Origin: CAZRZN01 sp964604565
GTDB lineage: Bacteria > Pseudomonadota > Alphaproteobacteria > Rhodobacterales > Rhodobacteraceae
Length of the DNA: 7,869 nucleotides
Assembly: GCA_964604565.1 (NCBI GenBank)
Contig: CAZRZN010000209.1
Location: 1-7,869, forward strand
Direction of reading: 5' to 3'
The position numbers were made by a program, and so were the translations under genes. Below are positions 5,454 to 7,869 of the stretch, piece after piece. Below the pieces are notes generated by a model. The model had not been told where the DNA came from, did not search any database, and was given only the letters and a program-made list of their open reading frames with translations. The stretch's first letter is position 1; every line of letters starts with the position of its first letter.

Positions 5454-6146
5454 CTAGACCCCCAGCCGATCCTCAAGCTGGCGTAGCGTGTCACGCTCTT
5501 TTTCACTCAGATCCGCGATGCGGGACCGGAACAGCGTTGCTTGGCTCCGCAGAACGGGTTCCTCTGCCAAGATCTTCAGGTGATTGGCGCGCAATGTCTC
5601 ACCGCTGGAGGTAATGTCGGCAATCGCTTCGGCGGTCAGATTCTTGACCGTGCCCTCGGTCGCGCCCTGACTGTCCACCAGTTGGTAATCCGCAACGCCC
5701 CCGTCCCGCAGATAGGCCCGCACCAGCCGGTGGTATTTCGTGGCGATCCGCATTCGAAAGCCGTGCCGCGCGCGAAACGCGGCGGCCGCGGCATCCAGAT
5801 CGTCCAGCGTATCGACGTCGACCCACGCGGCAGGCACCGCCACGATCAGATCCGCATGGCCAAAGCCCAGTTCCGCCAGCGGTGCGACTTTCTGATCCCA
5901 TTGCACCAGTTTTTCCTGCACGAGATCGGCCCCCGTAACGCCCAGATGGATACGCCCCGCGGCCAGTTCGCGCGGAATTTCCCCTGCGCTCAGCAGCACA
6001 AGTTCCACGCCCTCGATGCCTTCGACGGCACCCGCGTATTCCCGTTCCGACCCGCTCCGTTTCAGCTCGATTCCGCGGGTGCGAAACCAGTCAAAGGTCT
6101 TTTCCATCAGCCGCCCCTTGGACGGGATACCCAACTTGATGCTCAT
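5454..6146 (-). CDS. hisG: ATP phosphoribosyltransferase, short form catalytic subunit
   Basis: Catalyses the first committed step of histidine synthesis, joining ATP and PRPP to give phosphoribosyl-ATP, in the cytosol. At 230 residues it is the short HisG form, lacking the C-terminal regulatory domain of about 80 residues found in the long form, and so needs HisZ for activity and histidine feedback. Landmarks are IPSKGRLMEKT (7-17), LGVTGADLV (68-76), the substrate-region RIATKYHRLVRAYL (133-146), and the PRPP-binding segment GATEGTVKN (161-169) followed by ADITSSGETLRAN (176-188). The start ATG (6144-6146) overlaps the hisZ stop codon as ATGA, with a GGGG-type site about 8 bases upstream inside hisZ, so translation is probably coupled to hisZ and subunit ratios kept close. 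Confidence 0.96.
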   Translation of the reverse strand: MSIKLGIPSKGRLMEKTFDWFRTRGIELKRSGSEREYAGAVEGIEGVELVLLSAGEIPRELAAGRIHLGVTGADLVQEKLVQWDQKVAPLAELGFGHADLIVAVPAAWVDVDTLDDLDAAAAAFRARHGFRMRIATKYHRLVRAYLRDGGVADYQLVDSQGATEGTVKNLTAEAIADITSSGETLRANHLKILAEEPVLRSQATLFRSRIADLSEKERDTLRQLEDRLGV

Positions 6147-7249
6147 GCCATCGCCCCGGAACCGCGCCTGTTGAGGGCATCCAGATCCACCAGCAGCCCC
6201 GGCCGGATCACACCACCGACCGCCGGGATCTCCCGGCCCTGACCAAGCTGCCGGGTCAGCGCGTCATACCGCCCGCCCGACGCCACCAAGGGCCAATCCG
6301 GATGCGCCTGCGACGAAAAACCAAAGACGAAACCATCGTAGTATTCCATCGAGGACCGGCCAAAGTTCGCGTCGAATTCCAACCGCTCCAGATTTACTCC
6401 GCGTGCATCCAGTGCCTCGCAGCGCGCCGCGAACCGTTCCACCGCGCCGGCGATGGCGGGGAGATCCACAGCGATATCGCGCAGCTGTTCCAGCGCGTGG
6501 ACGCAGGTTTCAGACACCCGAACCAAGGCTTCAAGCAGGTCGACCTGATCGCCCGAAAGCGGGGGTTCCGCCGCATCCGACCGCAAGGCCGCTATTCGCG
6601 CCGCGATCTCATCCGTGCCGCGCAGCCCGATGACGGGACCGGCGTCTGCCATCGCATCCTTAGAATGCAGCAAAGCCGCCCGCGTGGGCGGCACGGATAT
6701 CCGTCCCGCGTAGCGATCCAGCAACGATCGGAACCGTCGCGGACGCCAGATATGCCGCATCAGCGCCGCACGGCGCGCGGCCGTCGTCTCAAGCCCCTCA
6801 ACTGCCGCGATCAGGATGCCGATATCGCCCACAGACGCGCGCAACCCGTAGGGTGCGAGAACATCGGCGAAACGGGAAAAGACCTCCGCATCGGCGCTGG
6901 CCGGGGCCGCACGGTCAAAGACCTCGTAACCGACCTGATGATATTCCGAAGCACGCTCGGGATGCGTTTCCTGACGCCGAAAGACTTCGCCCGCATAGGT
7001 ATACCGCGCCGGATCCGCGCCTGCGGCCATATGCATCTGCACAACCGGCACGGTAAAATCCGGGCGCAGCATGACCTCGCCCCGGACCGGATCATGGGTG
7101 ACATAGGCCCGCGTGCGGATATCCTCGCCATAAAGGTCCAGCAGCGTCTCGGCGGACAACAGCACCGGGCAATCCACCGGCTGCGCGCCTGCATCCGCAA
7201 AGCCGTCTTTCAGCGCCGCGGCCTTCGCCTTGATCGCCGGCAGGCTCAT
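6143..7249 (-). CDS. hisZ: ATP phosphoribosyltransferase regulatory subunit (HisRS paralogue)
   Basis: A 368-residue class II aminoacyl-tRNA-synthetase-like protein that lacks the anticodon-binding domain; it partners short HisG to form the active, histidine-inhibited enzyme. Synthetase-derived elements are RPDFTVPVVQMHM (62-74), the motif-2-like YTYAGEVFRRQE (83-94) and YHQVGYEVF (103-111), the histidine-site relic SSMEYYDGFVFGF (299-311), and ASGGRYDAL (323-331), equivalent to GGGRYDDL in the neighbouring HisRS. In the histidine-site motif EYYDGFVF stands where HisRS has GYYTGPVF. The chain ends soon after the catalytic core, at about the end of motif 3. The ATG (7247-7249) overlaps the hisS stop codon in the ATGA pattern, and its own stop overlaps hisG the same way. 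Confidence 0.95.
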   Translation of the reverse strand: MSLPAIKAKAAALKDGFADAGAQPVDCPVLLSAETLLDLYGEDIRTRAYVTHDPVRGEVMLRPDFTVPVVQMHMAAGADPARYTYAGEVFRRQETHPERASEYHQVGYEVFDRAAPASADAEVFSRFADVLAPYGLRASVGDIGILIAAVEGLETTAARRAALMRHIWRPRRFRSLLDRYAGRISVPPTRAALLHSKDAMADAGPVIGLRGTDEIAARIAALRSDAAEPPLSGDQVDLLEALVRVSETCVHALEQLRDIAVDLPAIAGAVERFAARCEALDARGVNLERLEFDANFGRSSMEYYDGFVFGFSSQAHPDWPLVASGGRYDALTRQLGQGREIPAVGGVIRPGLLVDLDALNRRGSGAMA

Positions 7250-7869
7250 GCGTAGAGGTCCAGAATCTCACGCACCTTGGCGACCAGATCTTCGCGCGGC
7301 ACCTCATATTGCGAGGGGCGTTCATTCCATTCCTCGACGCTCGCGTTCTCAGCCAGCTTGGCCCCAAGGATCAGATCCTTGATCTGCACGACGCCCTTGG
7401 CCTTTTCGTCACCGCCTTCGATCACCGCGACCGGCGACTCGCGCTTGTCCGCGTATTTCAACTGATTGCCAAAGTTTTTGGGATTGCCCAGATAGACCTC
7501 CGCGCGGATGCCCGCCGCGCGCAGATCCGCCACCATGGCCTGATAATCGGCCATCCGGTCCCGGTCCATGACCGTGACCACGACAGGACCCCGGACCGCA
7601 CCACCGATCCGCCCCTTTTCGCGCAGCGCGGCCAGCAGTCGGTCCACACCGATTGAGATACCCGTTGCCGGGACCTGTTGCCCGGTAAAACGCTTGACCA
7701 GATCGTCATAGCGCCCGCCGCCCGCGACCGAGCCGAACTGCCGCTTGCGACCCTTTTCGTCGAGGATTTCAAAGGTCAGTTCTGCCTCGAACACTGGCCC
7801 TGTGTAATAGCCAAGGCCGCGTACGACGCTGGGGTCGATGACGATGCGGTCGGGGCCATAGCCCTGAGC
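7246..7869 (-). CDS. hisS: Histidyl-tRNA synthetase, C-terminal fragment
   Basis: Charges tRNA-His with histidine in the cytosol. Only the last 207 residues are in the window; the start lies beyond the right edge. Counting from the first visible residue, the histidine-binding motif is VVRGLGYYTGPVFEAEL (15-31, with the conserved catalytic-type arginine R17), followed by GGGRYDDL (50-57) and motif 3 GISIGVDRLLAAL (70-82), which closes the ATP site. The anticodon-binding domain follows (about 95-175), including GNQLKYADKRE and VVQIKDLILG. The protein then carries a polar tail of about 35 residues (LAENASVEEWNERPSQ onwards). The canonical motif reads GLDYY; here it is GLGYY. It is the first visible gene of the hisS-hisZ-hisG unit, so it is presumably co-transcribed with histidine biosynthesis; the promoter is outside the window. 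Confidence 0.96.
   Translation of the reverse strand, partial: AQGYGPDRIVIDPSVVRGLGYYTGPVFEAELTFEILDEKGRKRQFGSVAGGGRYDDLVKRFTGQQVPATGISIGVDRLLAALREKGRIGGAVRGPVVVTVMDRDRMADYQAMVADLRAAGIRAEVYLGNPKNFGNQLKYADKRESPVAVIEGGDEKAKGVVQIKDLILGAKLAENASVEEWNERPSQYEVPREDLVAKVREILDLYA

Noticed and set aside
5541..6242. Long plus-strand open frame of 233 codons
   Set aside because: It lies antisense to hisG and has no protein pattern or ribosome binding site; long antisense frames are expected in GC-rich genes.
6302..7255. Long plus-strand open frame of 317 codons
   Set aside because: It is the antisense shadow of hisZ, which is certain from its motifs; the arginine-rich product has no recognisable fold.
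1..7869. Mobile elements, CRISPR arrays, tRNA or rRNA genes, defence or toxin-antitoxin cassettes
   Set aside because: No transposase, integrase, direct repeat series, tRNA-like fold or matching protein was seen; the gene set is ordinary housekeeping with uniform GC-rich character.

Overview
The window looks like ordinary chromosome from a GC-rich alphaproteobacterium, most likely Rhodobacteraceae (Roseobacter/Rhodobacter group). The clues are a cobalamin-dependent ribonucleotide reductase whose first coding base lies near the left edge, a DUF1489 protein of a family I know from alphaproteobacteria, and a hisS-hisZ-hisG cluster with short-form HisG. This placement is from family recognition, not a database search.

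Layout. Bases 1-388 (minus) hold the N-terminal part of nrdJ, cut by the window edge. A 335-base divergent region (389-723) carries an nrdJ promoter candidate, a 12-base palindrome in the nrdJ leader and an FNR-like site ahead of a small periplasmic c-type cytochrome (724-1140, plus). Next on the plus strand come a DUF1489 protein (1424-1855), a probable intrinsic terminator, and an unrecognised small secreted protein (1944-2324). A DUF218/YdcF-like protein (2453-2995) reads on the minus strand and is divergent from a YghU-type glutathione transferase (3048-3914). The transferase is followed by a COQ8/UbiB-like ABC1 atypical kinase (3994-5340). The right third (5454-7869, minus) is hisS-hisZ-hisG, with both junctions overlapping as ATGA.

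How the genes fit together. The clearest functional unit is histidine biosynthesis and charging. HisG and HisZ together form ATP phosphoribosyltransferase, and HisZ is a paralogue of the histidyl-tRNA synthetase encoded immediately upstream. Cytochrome c, YghU and the ABC1 kinase are loosely linked by redox and quinone themes, but nothing in the sequence shows that they work together.

I found no mobile element, CRISPR array, RNA gene, toxin-antitoxin pair or defence-like cassette, and no convincing new system. The items most worth a second look are the uncharacterised secreted protein, the FNR-like site, the nrdJ leader palindrome, and the coupling of HisRS to its paralogue.
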